Shown in pieces: positions 1 through 10,775 of a stretch of DNA of 64,000 nt (position 1 is its first letter; each line of letters opens with the position of its first letter). Both the position numbers and the translations under genes were made by a program. Origin of the DNA: Agrococcus jenensis. GTDB taxonomy: Bacteria > Actinomycetota > Actinomycetes > Actinomycetales > Microbacteriaceae. Under the pieces are notes generated by a model. It was given only the letters and a program-made list of their open reading frames with translations, was not told the origin of the DNA and did not search any database. Location: positions 2,728,001 to 2,792,000 of the forward strand of contig NZ_RKHJ01000001.1 of NCBI RefSeq assembly GCF_003752465.1, given 5' to 3'.

Positions 1-917
1 ACCGACGTGAGCGCGGCGAGCAGCAGCAGGAACTGCAGCGTGCCGTCCGAGAGCTCGTCGGCGGTGAGCATCCGCAGCACCCCCGGCTGCCGCAGCGCGG
101 GCGTCATGCGGCCGTCCTGCCCCACGATCTCGAGCTCGGAGCCGTCGAACGCCTCGGCGACGGCACGCGCGATCTCGCGCTCGTGGCCCGCCTCGATCGA
201 CGTGCGCAGCACGGCGCCGAGGTTCGCGCCGTCGTCGTCGAGCCGCGGGCTCCTGGTGCCGACCTGCGGCCGTCGGGCGGGCGCCCCGGCATCGGTGCGG
301 AAGGCGTCGTGGAACCGCCACGCGCGCATCTCGCGCCGGAGGCCCGCGATCTCGGGCGCATCCGCCGCACCGGCGTGCTCGTCGAGCACCGAGCCCCACG
401 CCGGCATGCCGCGGGCGAGCTCGCGCCAGCCGTCGTCGCCGTGCACCCGCGCGACGCCGCCCCGACGCTCGACGAGCACGCTCGACGGTCGTGGCTCGAG
501 CCCGGCGAAGACGTGCTCCTGCTTGATGTCGGGGTCGCGGTCGAAGTGGCTGACGAAGCCGCCGCCGCTCGCGGGCACCGGCAGGCCGAGGTCGATCGCG
601 TAGCCGAGCCCGTCGGCCGCGCCGAAGCCGAGCCGCAGCGCGACCGGACCCGAGCGCACGAGCCCCTCGGTCGGCCCGCCCTCGCGGACGGCGCGCGAGA
701 TGCGCTCGGGCCCGGCCCAGCGCACGGCGTCGAGGCCGCCGTCGGCCGCGAGCTCGCCCACCGCCCTGCCCTGGCCCGCGGCGGCGAGCAGTCGCAGGGC
801 GCGGTAGAGGCTGGACTTGCCGCTGCCGTTGCGGCCCGTCACGACGGTGAGCGGTGCGAGGTCGACGACGAGCGAGCGGATCGAGCGGTAGCCCTCGATC
901 GCGAGCCGGTCGATCAC
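1..917 (-). CDS. AAA family ATPase, SMC/RecF-like (3' end outside window)
   Basis: The visible 305 residues begin with a GTG whose last two bases lie in the stop codon of the upstream DinB-like gene (GTGA overlap), so the two are translationally coupled. The N-terminus reads as a RecF/SMC-type head: a short beta strand (RLAIEGYRSI), then a Walker A GRNGSGKSS at residues 28-36. Near the window edge LSDGTLQFLLLLAAL resembles the ABC-type signature helix that precedes Walker B, which would lie off the window. Such small predicted ATPases are usually about 370 residues, so roughly 65 residues are missing. A DNA-repair or toxin-like role is possible, but nothing here decides it. Confidence 0.8.
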   Translation of the reverse strand, partial: MIDRLAIEGYRSIRSLVVDLAPLTVVTGRNGSGKSSLYRALRLLAAAGQGRAVGELAADGGLDAVRWAGPERISRAVREGGPTEGLVRSGPVALRLGFGAADGLGYAIDLGLPVPASGGGFVSHFDRDPDIKQEHVFAGLEPRPSSVLVERRGGVARVHGDDGWRELARGMPAWGSVLDEHAGAADAPEIAGLRREMRAWRFHDAFRTDAGAPARRPQVGTRSPRLDDDGANLGAVLRTSIEAGHEREIARAVAEAFDGSELEIVGQDGRMTPALRQPGVLRMLTADELSDGTLQFLLLLAALTS

Positions 918-1419
918 GCGCCCAGCAGCCCGCGCACGTAGCCCGCCTGACCCACGTGCTGCACGTCGTCGTCGACGATGCTCACGAGCCGCACGCCGAG
1001 CGTCACCGGCGGATCCCACGCGTCGTCGACCACGCGGTCGAGATCGGCGTCGTCGAGCGTGCCGAGGTACGTGAGCGTCGCCGCGTGCACCGCGTCGAGG
1101 TAGTCCAGCAGCGCGTCGGCCGACTCCGGGCGCACGGCGCGCACCGCGGCCGGGTCGTGGCCGTAGCCGGTGTCGTCCGGGTCCGGGCCGAGCCCGAACC
1201 TGGCGGCCCACGCGCTCGACAGGTAGACCTGCTCGGTGCCGGCGACGTCGGCGATCTGCGCGTCCTGCCCGCGCGCGAGGTGCCAGACGAGCCAGCCGAT
1301 CGTGTTCGCGCCCTCGGCGGGCGCGGCCACGAGCTGCTCGGGGGTGAGGCCGCGCACCGCCCGGCGGGCGGCGTCGGGCACGCGGGAGAAGGCCTCGACG
1401 AGCACGGCGATGCCGTCCA

Positions 1420-1420
<1 letters not shown>
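914..1420 (-). CDS. DinB-like (DUF664-type) four-helix bundle protein
   Basis: This 168-residue protein looks like the DinB/DUF664 superfamily of metal-binding four-helix bundles, many of which are thiol (bacillithiol or mycothiol) transferases or maleylpyruvate-isomerase-like enzymes. Visible markers are VWHLARGQD around residue 46 and DDDVQHVGQAGYVRGLL at the end, which supply the conserved histidines and the typical YxRGLL tail. The ATG shares its A with the ligA stop codon (TGATG), so it is translated from the ligA message; the next gene overlaps its own stop. The substrate is unknown. Confidence 0.82.
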
Positions 1421-3777
<2,357 letters not shown>

Positions 3778-3794
3778 TCAGCCGATGCGTGCAT

Positions 3795-3813
3795 GCTTGC
3801 CTCACGTGCAAGC
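3795..3813. repeat. Small inverted repeat upstream of ligA
   Basis: GCTTGC and GCAAGC flank a 7-base spacer in the divergent region between ligA and the DUF4383 gene, among several GCATG/TGCAC words. It could be an operator for either gene, but there is no recognised regulator motif. Confidence 0.3.
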
Positions 3814-3954
3814 CCTATGCACCGCCTGTCCATCAGCACAGGAATTCACAGCATCAGGACCAATCCGCGTCGACCGAGGCTCCGAACCTTGATCGACACC
3901 TTGTGCGCCACCTCGGCGCGCAGGCCGGAAACGGCCCTGACAGAAGGAGGAGTC

Positions 3955-4365
3955 ATGACTCAGTCCCCCAACCGCCTCGTCGCCACGATCTTCGGCGCCG
4001 TCTACCTGCTCGTCGGCGTGCTCGGCCTCTTCGTGGCCGGCGGCAACATCGTCGGTGAGGAAGGCGGCCTGCTGCTCGGCATCTTCCAGGTCAACCACCT
4101 GCACAACGTCGCGCACCTCATCATCGGCGGCGCCCTGCTGGCCGCCGGCCTCCGCAGCACCCCCGCGGCGAAGGCCACGAACACGACGGTCGGCGCGGTC
4201 TACCTGCTGCTCGGCATCGTGGGCTTCTTCCTCGTGGGCACGGCGCTGAACATCCTGGCGCTCAACACCGCCGACCACATCCTGCACCTCGCCTCGGCGA
4301 TCGTCCTCCTCGGCACGGGCCTCGCGCTCGACCGCGGCACGACGACGCGCCGCGCGGTCGCGTAA
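3955..4365 (+). CDS. DUF4383 family membrane protein
   Basis: A 136-residue integral membrane protein with four predicted hydrophobic segments, at about residues 8-30, 41-63, 75-97 and 105-125. The first and third share a pattern (FGAVYLLVGVLGLFV and VGAVYLLLGIVGFFLVG), suggesting an internal duplication, and a histidine-rich turn (NHLHNVAHLIIGG) lies between. This matches the DUF4383 family found in actinobacteria, whose function is unknown. The ATG has the best ribosome-binding site in this region (AGAAGGAGGAG, 3942-3952). The next gene starts 10 bases after its stop and is probably cotranscribed. Confidence 0.85.
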   Translation: MTQSPNRLVATIFGAVYLLVGVLGLFVAGGNIVGEEGGLLLGIFQVNHLHNVAHLIIGGALLAAGLRSTPAAKATNTTVGAVYLLLGIVGFFLVGTALNILALNTADHILHLASAIVLLGTGLALDRGTTTRRAVA

Positions 4366-4375
4366 GGATCACGTC

Positions 4376-4867
4376 ATGGCAGCGCTGACCCGGATCTGGG
4401 GAGCCGTGGCAGCGCTCGGCGCGGCGCTCATCGCCTTGGCGGTGGGCGCCGCGGCCGTGCCGTGGATCGCGGTGCCCATGGTGGCCGCGGGGATCGCCCA
4501 GGCCGTCATCGCGGTCGCGGCCCTGCGCGGCACCCGCTGGCACCCCGGCATCGTGCTCGTGCCGCTGCTGCTGCCCACGATCGTCTGGCTCGGTGCGCTG
4601 CTCGCGGTGCCCGAGGCGGCGTCGTCCCTCCCGATGGCACCGCTGCTCGCGGAGTCCACCCTCGCGCTCGGCGCAGCGGCGCTCCTGCTGCTGCGGCGCA
4701 CGCATGACGACGAGCCGAAGCCCATCCACACCGTGCTCGGGCTGCTCTCGTCGGCCGCGGTCGTCGCGACCATCGCGACCACCGCCCTCGCCGGCACGAA
4801 CGCCGGCCAGTTCGCCCAGCCGCACGGCGAGCACGGCATCGCCGTCGAGGAGCACGGCGGTCACTGA
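4376..4867 (+). CDS. Small integral membrane protein of unknown function
   Basis: This 163-residue protein has about five hydrophobic helices (residues ~8-28, 32-50, 57-78, 88-106, 117-138) and a short outside or inside tail rich in histidine and glutamate (QPHGEHGIAVEEHGGH) that could bind metal. I do not recognise the family. It follows the DUF4383 gene at 10 bases and so is likely made from the same message. It ends only 20 bases from the convergent mnmA, with no hairpin between. Confidence 0.7.
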   Translation: MAALTRIWGAVAALGAALIALAVGAAAVPWIAVPMVAAGIAQAVIAVAALRGTRWHPGIVLVPLLLPTIVWLGALLAVPEAASSLPMAPLLAESTLALGAAALLLLRRTHDDEPKPIHTVLGLLSSAAVVATIATTALAGTNAGQFAQPHGEHGIAVEEHGGH

Positions 4868-4887
4868 CCGCCAGCTCGCGAGGCGCG

Positions 4888-5991
4888 CTACGCCGCCACG
4901 ACGTCGGCGGCGACCGTGCGGTCGATCGTGCACTGCCCGAGCACCCGCGTGCCGAGGTACAGCACGGCCGACTGCCCGGTCGCGACGCCGCTGAGCGGCA
5001 CCGCCGGCTCGATCACGAGCTCGTCGCCGTCCATCCGCGCTCGCGCGGGCACGGTATCGGCGTGCGCGCGGATCTGCACCTCGACGTCGAGCCCGTCGGC
5101 GAGCTGCGGATGCACCGCGCCGGCATGCGAGATCCGGGTGCCCGCGAGGCGCACGACATCGAGGGCCTCCTTCGGCCCGACGACGAGCTGCCGCGTCGAC
5201 GGCTTCACCTCGAGCACGAAGCGAGGGCGCCCATCCGGCGACGGCACGCCGAGCGAGAGGCCGCGCCGCTGCCCGACCGTGTAGCCGTGCACGCCGTCAT
5301 GGCCCCCGACCACGCGGCCGTCGCGGTCGACGATGTCGCCCGGATCGGCGCCGAGCCGCTCGGCGAGGAACCCGCGGGTGTCGCCGTCCGGGATGAAGCA
5401 GATGTCGTGGCTGTCGGGCTTCTGCGCGAGCAGGAACCCGCGCTCGGCCGCCTCGGCGCGCACGGCCGCCTTCGTCGGCGTGTCCGCGAGCGGGAACCAG
5501 CAGTGGGCGAGCTGGGCGGCGGTGAGCACGCCCAGCACGTAGGACTGGTCCTTCGCCCAGTCCGCCGCCCGGTGCAGCTCGACGCCATCGGCGGTGCGCT
5601 CGACCCGCGCATAGTGGCCGGTCACGACCCGGTCGAAGCCCAGCCCGATCGCGCGGTCGAGCAGCGCCTCGAACTTGATGCGCTCGTTGCACCGCAGGCA
5701 CGGGTTGGGCGTCCTGCCCGCCGCGTACTCGTCGACGAAGTCCTGCACCACGTCGCCGTGGAAGCGCTCGGAGAAGTCCCACACGTAGAACGGGATGCCG
5801 AGGCGGTCGGCGACGCGGCGCGCGTCCATCGCGTCCTCGACGGTGCAGCAGCCGCGGCTGCCGGTGCGGAGCGTGCCGGGCATGCGGCTGAGCGCGAGGT
5901 GCACGCCGACGACCTCGTGCCCGGCGTCGACCGCGCGCGCGGCCGCGACCGCGGAGTCCACCCCGCCCGACATGGCTGCCAGCACCTTCAT
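4888..5991 (-). CDS. mnmA: tRNA 2-thiouridylase MnmA
   Basis: MnmA (367 residues) adenylates and thiolates uridine 34 of the tRNAs for Lys, Glu and Gln. The N-type ATP pyrophosphatase loop SGGVDS is at residues 8-13. The two redox cysteines are in NPCLRCNE (nucleophile) and [10 protein letters not shown] (persulfide acceptor), and the C-terminal beta barrel contains [10 protein letters not shown]. The start is the ATG preceded by GGAGGTGGAG at normal spacing. The sulfur donor is probably the cysteine desulfurase encoded at 7410-8591. The frame stays open upstream, but that part is only antisense to the next gene. Confidence 0.96.
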   Translation of the reverse strand: MKVLAAMSGGVDSAVAAARAVDAGHEVVGVHLALSRMPGTLRTGSRGCCTVEDAMDARRVADRLGIPFYVWDFSERFHGDVVQDFVDEYAAGRTPNPCLRCNERIKFEALLDRAIGLGFDRVVTGHYARVERTADGVELHRAADWAKDQSYVLGVLTAAQLAHCWFPLADTPTKAAVRAEAAERGFLLAQKPDSHDICFIPDGDTRGFLAERLGADPGDIVDRDGRVVGGHDGVHGYTVGQRRGLSLGVPSPDGRPRFVLEVKPSTRQLVVGPKEALDVVRLAGTRISHAGAVHPQLADGLDVEVQIRAHADTVPARARMDGDELVIEPAVPLSGVATGQSAVLYLGTRVLGQCTIDRTVAADVVAA

Positions 5992-6048
5992 GCGCTCCAC
6001 CTCCGCGTGCCAGGGTACCGATCGGGCGCGGCGTGCGAGGCTGGTGGG

Positions 6049-6822
6049 GTGAGCGCCCAGTCGACGACGCCCTCGCGCGTCTCCGTCGTCATCCCGGTGC
6101 GCGACGACGCGGTCGCGCTGCGGGGCTGCCTCGCCCGCCTCGCGGCGCAGTCGGTGGTGCCCCTCGAGATCATCGTGGTCGACAACGGCAGCACCGACGA
6201 CAGCGCCGCGGTCGCCCTCGCCGGCGGTGCGCGCGTCGTCGAGGAGCTCCGCCCCGGCGTGGGTGCGGCCGCCGCGTGCGGCTACGACGCCGCGCGCGGC
6301 GACGTGATCGCCCGCTGTGACGCCGACTCGCGCGTGCCGGTCGACTGGGTGGCGCGGATCGCCGATGCGTTCGCCCACGACGCGGCGCTCGACGCCATCA
6401 CCGGTCCGGGCCGGTTCCACGACGTGCCGGCGCCCTGGGCGGGGCTCGCGAGCGTCGCCTACGCGTTCGGCACGTTCGTCGTCGCGGGCGCCGCGATCGG
6501 CAACGTGCCGCTCTGGGGATCGAACATGGCGCTGCGGCGCTCGGCGTGGACGGCGATCGCGCACCGCGCCACGCGCGACGACGCCGACGTGCACGACGAC
6601 CTCGACGTGGCGATGCGCCTCGGACCCGCGGCGCGGATCCGCTTCGACCCGCGCATGCGCGTGAGCGCGGAGGGCCGCATCTTCCGCAGCCGCGACGACG
6701 TGCGCCGTCGCGTCTCGGTCGCGATGCGCACGTTCCGCCGCAACTGGGCCGAGGGCGGCTCCCCCGGCCGCCGCTGGGCGCGCCGGCTCTCCCCGAGCCG
6801 GCTGCGACGCGTGCGCGGATGA
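6049..6822 (+). CDS. Family 2 glycosyltransferase
   Basis: A 257-residue GT-A fold glycosyltransferase of the GT2 type. Residues 10-16 ([11 protein letters not shown]) start the nucleotide-binding Rossmann half, followed by VVDNGSTDD, the DxD-like metal site CDADSR at about residue 93, and [11 protein letters not shown], which is typical of the acceptor side. [15 protein letters not shown] supplies the candidate catalytic acidic residues (ED-like). There is no membrane helix beyond a weak one near residues 140-160. The GTG start is chosen because GAGGCT sits six bases before it (leaderless pattern). It overlaps the next gene by four bases (ATGA). Confidence 0.85.
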   Translation: MSAQSTTPSRVSVVIPVRDDAVALRGCLARLAAQSVVPLEIIVVDNGSTDDSAAVALAGGARVVEELRPGVGAAAACGYDAARGDVIARCDADSRVPVDWVARIADAFAHDAALDAITGPGRFHDVPAPWAGLASVAYAFGTFVVAGAAIGNVPLWGSNMALRRSAWTAIAHRATRDDADVHDDLDVAMRLGPAARIRFDPRMRVSAEGRIFRSRDDVRRRVSVAMRTFRRNWAEGGSPGRRWARRLSPSRLRRVRG

Positions 6823-7379
6823 GCGCGCGCGTGCTCGAGCTGGGGCGGTGGCACGCCACCGACGCGCTGCGGCTCGTGATCCTCGCCTCCATCCCGGTCG
6901 CGTGGCTCATCGCCGGCCCGCCTTCCGCCGCCGCGATGCTGCTCGTGCTGGGCGGGTCGATGCTCACGCGCATCGCGCCTATCTCGAGCCCGGTCGACCT
7001 CACGACGCAGGCGGTGCTCCTCGCGGCAGCCTGGTGCGCGACGCTCGGGCTCTACGAGACCGTGCCCGCCCTCGACCTCATCGCGCACGTCGCCTCGGGC
7101 GCGGTGCTCGCGCTCCTCGCGCGGGCGCTGCTGCTCCAGGCCGGGCTGCTCCCCGGCCGCGACGGCGGTCGGGCGGCGGCCGCGCGCATGCTCCACGTCG
7201 TCAGCGGGGTGGCGCTGCTGGGGCTGCTGTGGGAGCTCGGCGAGTGGGCCGGGAACGCGCTCATCACGACCGCGATCCGCGTCGGCTACGCCGACACGCT
7301 GAGCGACCTCGTCGCCGACGTGGTCGGAGCGATCGTCGCCGTGGTGGTCGTCGAGCTCGCGCGGCGGCGCGCGGCCTGA
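6819..7379 (+). CDS. Integral membrane protein, DUF2238/YjdF-like
   Basis: A 186-residue polytopic protein with about six hydrophobic segments. The C-terminal pattern [11 protein letters not shown], then [17 protein letters not shown], resembles the DUF2238 (YjdF) membrane proteins, where an acidic pair in one helix and a D-L-x-x-D motif in the next are conserved. The function of that family is unknown. Translation is coupled to the glycosyltransferase through an ATGA overlap, so the two may act on the same lipid-linked or surface sugar; this is inference from position only. Confidence 0.65.
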   Translation: MSARVLELGRWHATDALRLVILASIPVAWLIAGPPSAAAMLLVLGGSMLTRIAPISSPVDLTTQAVLLAAAWCATLGLYETVPALDLIAHVASGAVLALLARALLLQAGLLPGRDGGRAAAARMLHVVSGVALLGLLWELGEWAGNALITTAIRVGYADTLSDLVADVVGAIVAVVVVELARRRAA

Positions 7380-7385
7380 GCGCGA

Positions 7386-7402
7386 CGCGCGGTCACCGCG
7401 CG
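7386..7402. terminator. Short GC hairpin between convergent genes
   Basis: CGCGCGG and CCGCGCG form a 7-bp stem with a 3-base loop in the 30-base gap between the membrane protein and the convergent cysteine desulfurase. No T-run follows, so it is only a possible bidirectional terminator. Confidence 0.35.
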
Positions 7403-7409
7403 GGGTGGT

Positions 7410-8591
7410 TCAAAGTGAACGGGCCCGCGCGATCGCCGCGGGCAGGGCTGCCAGCAGGGCATCCACGTCCTGGGCCGTCGTCGTGCGGCCGAGCGAGAGC
7501 CGCAGCGGCGCGACGCCCGTGACGCCGCACGCGCGCACGACGTGCGACTCGCGCGCGACGCCTGCGGAGCATGCCGATCCGTTCGAGACCGCGAAGCCCG
7601 CCTCGTCGAGCAGGAACTGCAGCGACTCCCCTTCCGCGCCCTCCACCACGAGGTGCGCGATGTGCGGCAGCCGGTCGGGGGCGGCGAGCACGCGCACGCC
7701 GTCGAGCGACGCCGCGAGGGCGAGGATGCGGTCGGTCTCGGCGCGCAGCCGCGCCGACTCCGCGGCCAGTTCGGCCTGCGCCTCCTCCGCGGCGAGCGCG
7801 AAGAGCGAGGCGCCGAGCGCGTCCTGGGTGCCCGAGCGCAGCCCGCGCTGCTGCCCGCCGCCGTGGTGGAGCGCCTGCAGGCGCGCGTCGCGGCGCACCA
7901 CGAGCGCGCCGACCCCGTGCGGTCCGCCGAGCTTGTGGCTCGCGACGCTCATGAGCGCCGCCCCCGTCTGGTCGAACCGCAGCGGCACGTGGCCGAACGC
8001 CCCGACGGCGTCGAGGTGGAGCGGCACGCCCGCGCGCGCGGCGGCATCCGCGACGGCGTCGACGGGCTGCATCGAGCCCAGCTCGTTGCTCGCGACGAGC
8101 ATCGTCGCGACCGCCGCGCCGTCGGCGAGCGCCGCCGCGAAGGCGTCCGCGTCGGTGACGGCCGCGCCGTCGACGCCCACCCACCGCACCGTGGCACCCT
8201 GCCGCTCGAGCCACTCGACCGCGTCGAGCGTGGCGTGGTGCTCCGCGACCGGCACGACGAGCGCCTCGCTCGAGCCGGCATCGCGGGAGGCCCACCACGC
8301 GCCCTTGAGCGCGAGGTTGATCGACTCGGTGCCGCCGGAGGTGAGCACGACCTCGGTCGGATGGGCCCCGAGGGCCGCCGCGAGCCGCTCGCGGGCCTCC
8401 TCGAGCACCGCCCGCGCGCGCTGGCCCTCGCGGTGCGTCGACGCCGGGTTGGCGAGCGGCTCCGCGCTCGCGAGCGCGTGCCGCACGGAGTCGCGCATGG
8501 GCGTCGCGGCCGCGTGGTCGAACAGCAGCTGCCGGGCCGGTCGAGGCGCGGCGGAGCCCCGCTCGGTGGCTCGGTGCTCGGACTGGGACAT
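7410..8591 (-). CDS. Cysteine desulfurase (IscS/NifS class)
   Basis: This PLP enzyme of 393 residues removes sulfur from cysteine as a protein-bound persulfide. Markers in order are FDHAAATPM at the N-terminus, TSGGTESINLALKG, VAEHHATLD (histidine that stacks on PLP), the PLP lysine in SVASHKLGGPHG, and the persulfide cysteine in GSACSAG at about residue 341. Lying two genes from mnmA, it probably feeds tRNA thiolation, though Fe-S assembly cannot be excluded. The ATG start is chosen because TAGGCT lies eight bases upstream. That box overlaps the -10 box of the divergent glgX. Confidence 0.93.
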   Translation of the reverse strand: MSQSEHRATERGSAAPRPARQLLFDHAAATPMRDSVRHALASAEPLANPASTHREGQRARAVLEEARERLAAALGAHPTEVVLTSGGTESINLALKGAWWASRDAGSSEALVVPVAEHHATLDAVEWLERQGATVRWVGVDGAAVTDADAFAAALADGAAVATMLVASNELGSMQPVDAVADAAARAGVPLHLDAVGAFGHVPLRFDQTGAALMSVASHKLGGPHGVGALVVRRDARLQALHHGGGQQRGLRSGTQDALGASLFALAAEEAQAELAAESARLRAETDRILALAASLDGVRVLAAPDRLPHIAHLVVEGAEGESLQFLLDEAGFAVSNGSACSAGVARESHVVRACGVTGVAPLRLSLGRTTTAQDVDALLAALPAAIARARSL

Positions 8592-8598
8592 GCTCCAA

Positions 8599-8605
8599 TA
8601 GCCTA
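8599..8605. promoter_or_regulatory. Overlapping divergent -10 boxes (glgX and cysteine desulfurase)
   Basis: TAGCCTA serves both strands. TAGCCT on the plus strand ends seven bases before the GTG of glgX, and TAGGCT on the minus strand ends eight bases before the ATG of the desulfurase. The whole intergenic gap is 20 bases and holds no ribosome-binding site. Confidence 0.6.
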
Positions 8606-8611
8606 GGGCGC

Positions 8612-10741
8612 GTGGTGGAGTCGGGGAGTCGGGTGCGAGGCATCCAGCGCACCCCGGAGGGCCACCGCTTGACGGTGTGGTCGCGGAGCGCGACGAGCAT
8701 GGAGCTGCGGCTCTTCGACCGCGACGATCCCGACTGGCTGCGGGCATCGCTGCCCATGGAGCGCGTGGGCGACGACTTCACGATCGACACCCCGCTGCTG
8801 GAGCTCGGCACCCCGTACGCCGTGGGCGTCGACGGCCCGACCGGCCCCGGTCACGCCTTCGACCCGGGCCGCCACGCCATCCCGCCGCACGCGCGCGGCA
8901 TCGTGCGCACGCCGCACGGGCAGCACCGCGCGACCGTCGTCGACCCGGCCTTCGACTGGGGTGACGTGCCGCGCCCGCACGTGCCGCTCGACCGCCAGGT
9001 GATCTACGAGGCGCACGTCAAGGGGCTCACGAAGCTGAGCCCGCACATGCCGGAGGAGCTGCGCGGCACCTACGCGGGCCTCGCGCATCCGTCGACGATC
9101 GGCTACCTCAAGGACCTCGGCGTCACGACGGTGCAGCTGCTGCCGATCCACCAGTTCGTCTCGGAGCAGCGGCTCATCCGCCAGGGCCGCGTCAACTACT
9201 GGGGCTACAACACCCTCAGCTGGTTCGCGCCGCACAGCGACTACGCGTCGCGCGGCGCGCGCTTCGACGGCACGGGCGGCGTGCTGCGCGAGGTGAAGGG
9301 CATGGTGCGGCTGCTCCACGAGGCCGGCCTGCAGGTCTTCCTCGACGTCGTCTACAACCACACCGCCGAGGAGGGCGCGGACGGCCCGCCCTCGAGCCTG
9401 CGGCTCATCGACAACGCGTCCTACTACCGGACCGGCCCCGACGGCGAGTGCATCGACTACACGGGCTGCGGCAACACGCTCGACTGCTCCGAGCACGCGG
9501 CCGAGGAGCTCGTGCTCGACTCGCTGCGCTACTGGCACCGCGAGGTGCACGTCGACGGCTTCCGCTTCGACCTCGCACCCGTGCTCGGCCGCAGGGCGGA
9601 CGGCGCGTTCGACCCCGAGCATCCGCTGCTGCGGCGCATCGTCACCGACCCGCTGCTCGCCGGCGCGACGATGATCGCCGAGCCGTGGGACGTCGGCCCC
9701 GACGGCTGGCAGACCGGCCGGTTCCCCGACGGCTTCGGCGAGTGGAACGACCGCTACCGCGACACCGCGCGCCAGTTCTGGCTGAGCGACTACCGCTCGT
9801 TCCGCCACGGCGGCGACGGCGCCACGGGCGTCGGCCCGCTCGCGCACGCCGTCTCCGGCTCCGAGGGGCTCATCGCCTCCGAGCGCGGCCCGCTGCAGAG
9901 CGTCAACTTCATCACCGCCCACGACGGCTTCACGCTCGCCGATCTCACCCGCTACGACCGCAAGCACAACGAGGCGAACGGCGAGGAGAACCGCGACGGC
10001 ACCGACGGCAACCACTCGTACAACCACGGCATCGAGGGGCGCACCGACGACGTCGCCGTGCAGCTCGACCGCCGCAAGTCGATGCGCAACCTCCTCGGCA
10101 CGCTGCTCGTCTCGGCGGGCGTGCCGATGCTCACGATGGGCGACGAGTTCGGCCGCAGCCAGCGCGGCAACAACAACGCCTACTGCCAGGACTCCGCGCT
10201 GACGTGGATGCGCTGGGACCGCCGGGACTGGCAGGACGCGTTCCTCGAGCAGACCCGCAGGCTGCTGCAGCTGCGACGCGAGCACCCCGCGCTGCGGCCG
10301 CTCGAGTACGGCCAGACCGGTCAGCGCGTGGCGGGGTCGTCGCGCCTCGACTGGTGGAACGCCGCGGGTCTGCGCATGACGATCGACGACTGGGACCACT
10401 CCCACGACCGCACGATGCAGATGCTCGCCGAGTCCACCCCCGTGGAGGAGCCGTACTCTCGCGTGCTCGTGATCTTCCACGGCTCGCCGCGCGACACGCG
10501 GGTGACGACGCCGGTCGCCGACGGGGCGACCGCGCTCGAGCTGCTGTGGGACTCCGCCGCCGATCACCAGGGCGCCGAGCGGGTCGTGCCGGGCGATGCG
10601 GTCGCCATGACTGCGATGAGCATGCGCGTGTACGCGGTGCACGGCATGCCGGCGGCAGGCGCGCCTGCGCCGACCGTGATGCGGCTGCGCTCCCCCGCGT
10701 CGCCCCCATCCCCCGCGACGACGTCGCCGCCCACCCCGTAG
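8612..10741 (+). CDS. glgX: Glycogen debranching enzyme GlgX
   Basis: GH13 isoamylase-type debrancher of 709 residues that hydrolyses alpha-1,6 branches of glycogen. It has an N-terminal CBM48-like beta domain (residues ~1-105), a central TIM barrel and a C-terminal beta domain. Family marks are YWGYNT, DVVYNHTAE, the nucleophile in GFRFDLA (about D320), the acid in IAEPWD (about E357) and ITAHDGF for the third carboxylate. The start is a GTG, followed directly by a second GTG; the first has a -10 box seven bases away. It faces glgP, which removes glucose from the same polymer. Confidence 0.95.
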   Translation: MVESGSRVRGIQRTPEGHRLTVWSRSATSMELRLFDRDDPDWLRASLPMERVGDDFTIDTPLLELGTPYAVGVDGPTGPGHAFDPGRHAIPPHARGIVRTPHGQHRATVVDPAFDWGDVPRPHVPLDRQVIYEAHVKGLTKLSPHMPEELRGTYAGLAHPSTIGYLKDLGVTTVQLLPIHQFVSEQRLIRQGRVNYWGYNTLSWFAPHSDYASRGARFDGTGGVLREVKGMVRLLHEAGLQVFLDVVYNHTAEEGADGPPSSLRLIDNASYYRTGPDGECIDYTGCGNTLDCSEHAAEELVLDSLRYWHREVHVDGFRFDLAPVLGRRADGAFDPEHPLLRRIVTDPLLAGATMIAEPWDVGPDGWQTGRFPDGFGEWNDRYRDTARQFWLSDYRSFRHGGDGATGVGPLAHAVSGSEGLIASERGPLQSVNFITAHDGFTLADLTRYDRKHNEANGEENRDGTDGNHSYNHGIEGRTDDVAVQLDRRKSMRNLLGTLLVSAGVPMLTMGDEFGRSQRGNNNAYCQDSALTWMRWDRRDWQDAFLEQTRRLLQLRREHPALRPLEYGQTGQRVAGSSRLDWWNAAGLRMTIDDWDHSHDRTMQMLAESTPVEEPYSRVLVIFHGSPRDTRVTTPVADGATALELLWDSAADHQGAERVVPGDAVAMTAMSMRVYAVHGMPAAGAPAPTVMRLRSPASPPSPATTSPPTP

Positions 10742-10775
10742 GGCAGGCGGCGACGGTCGCTGCGCGGAGTGCTGG

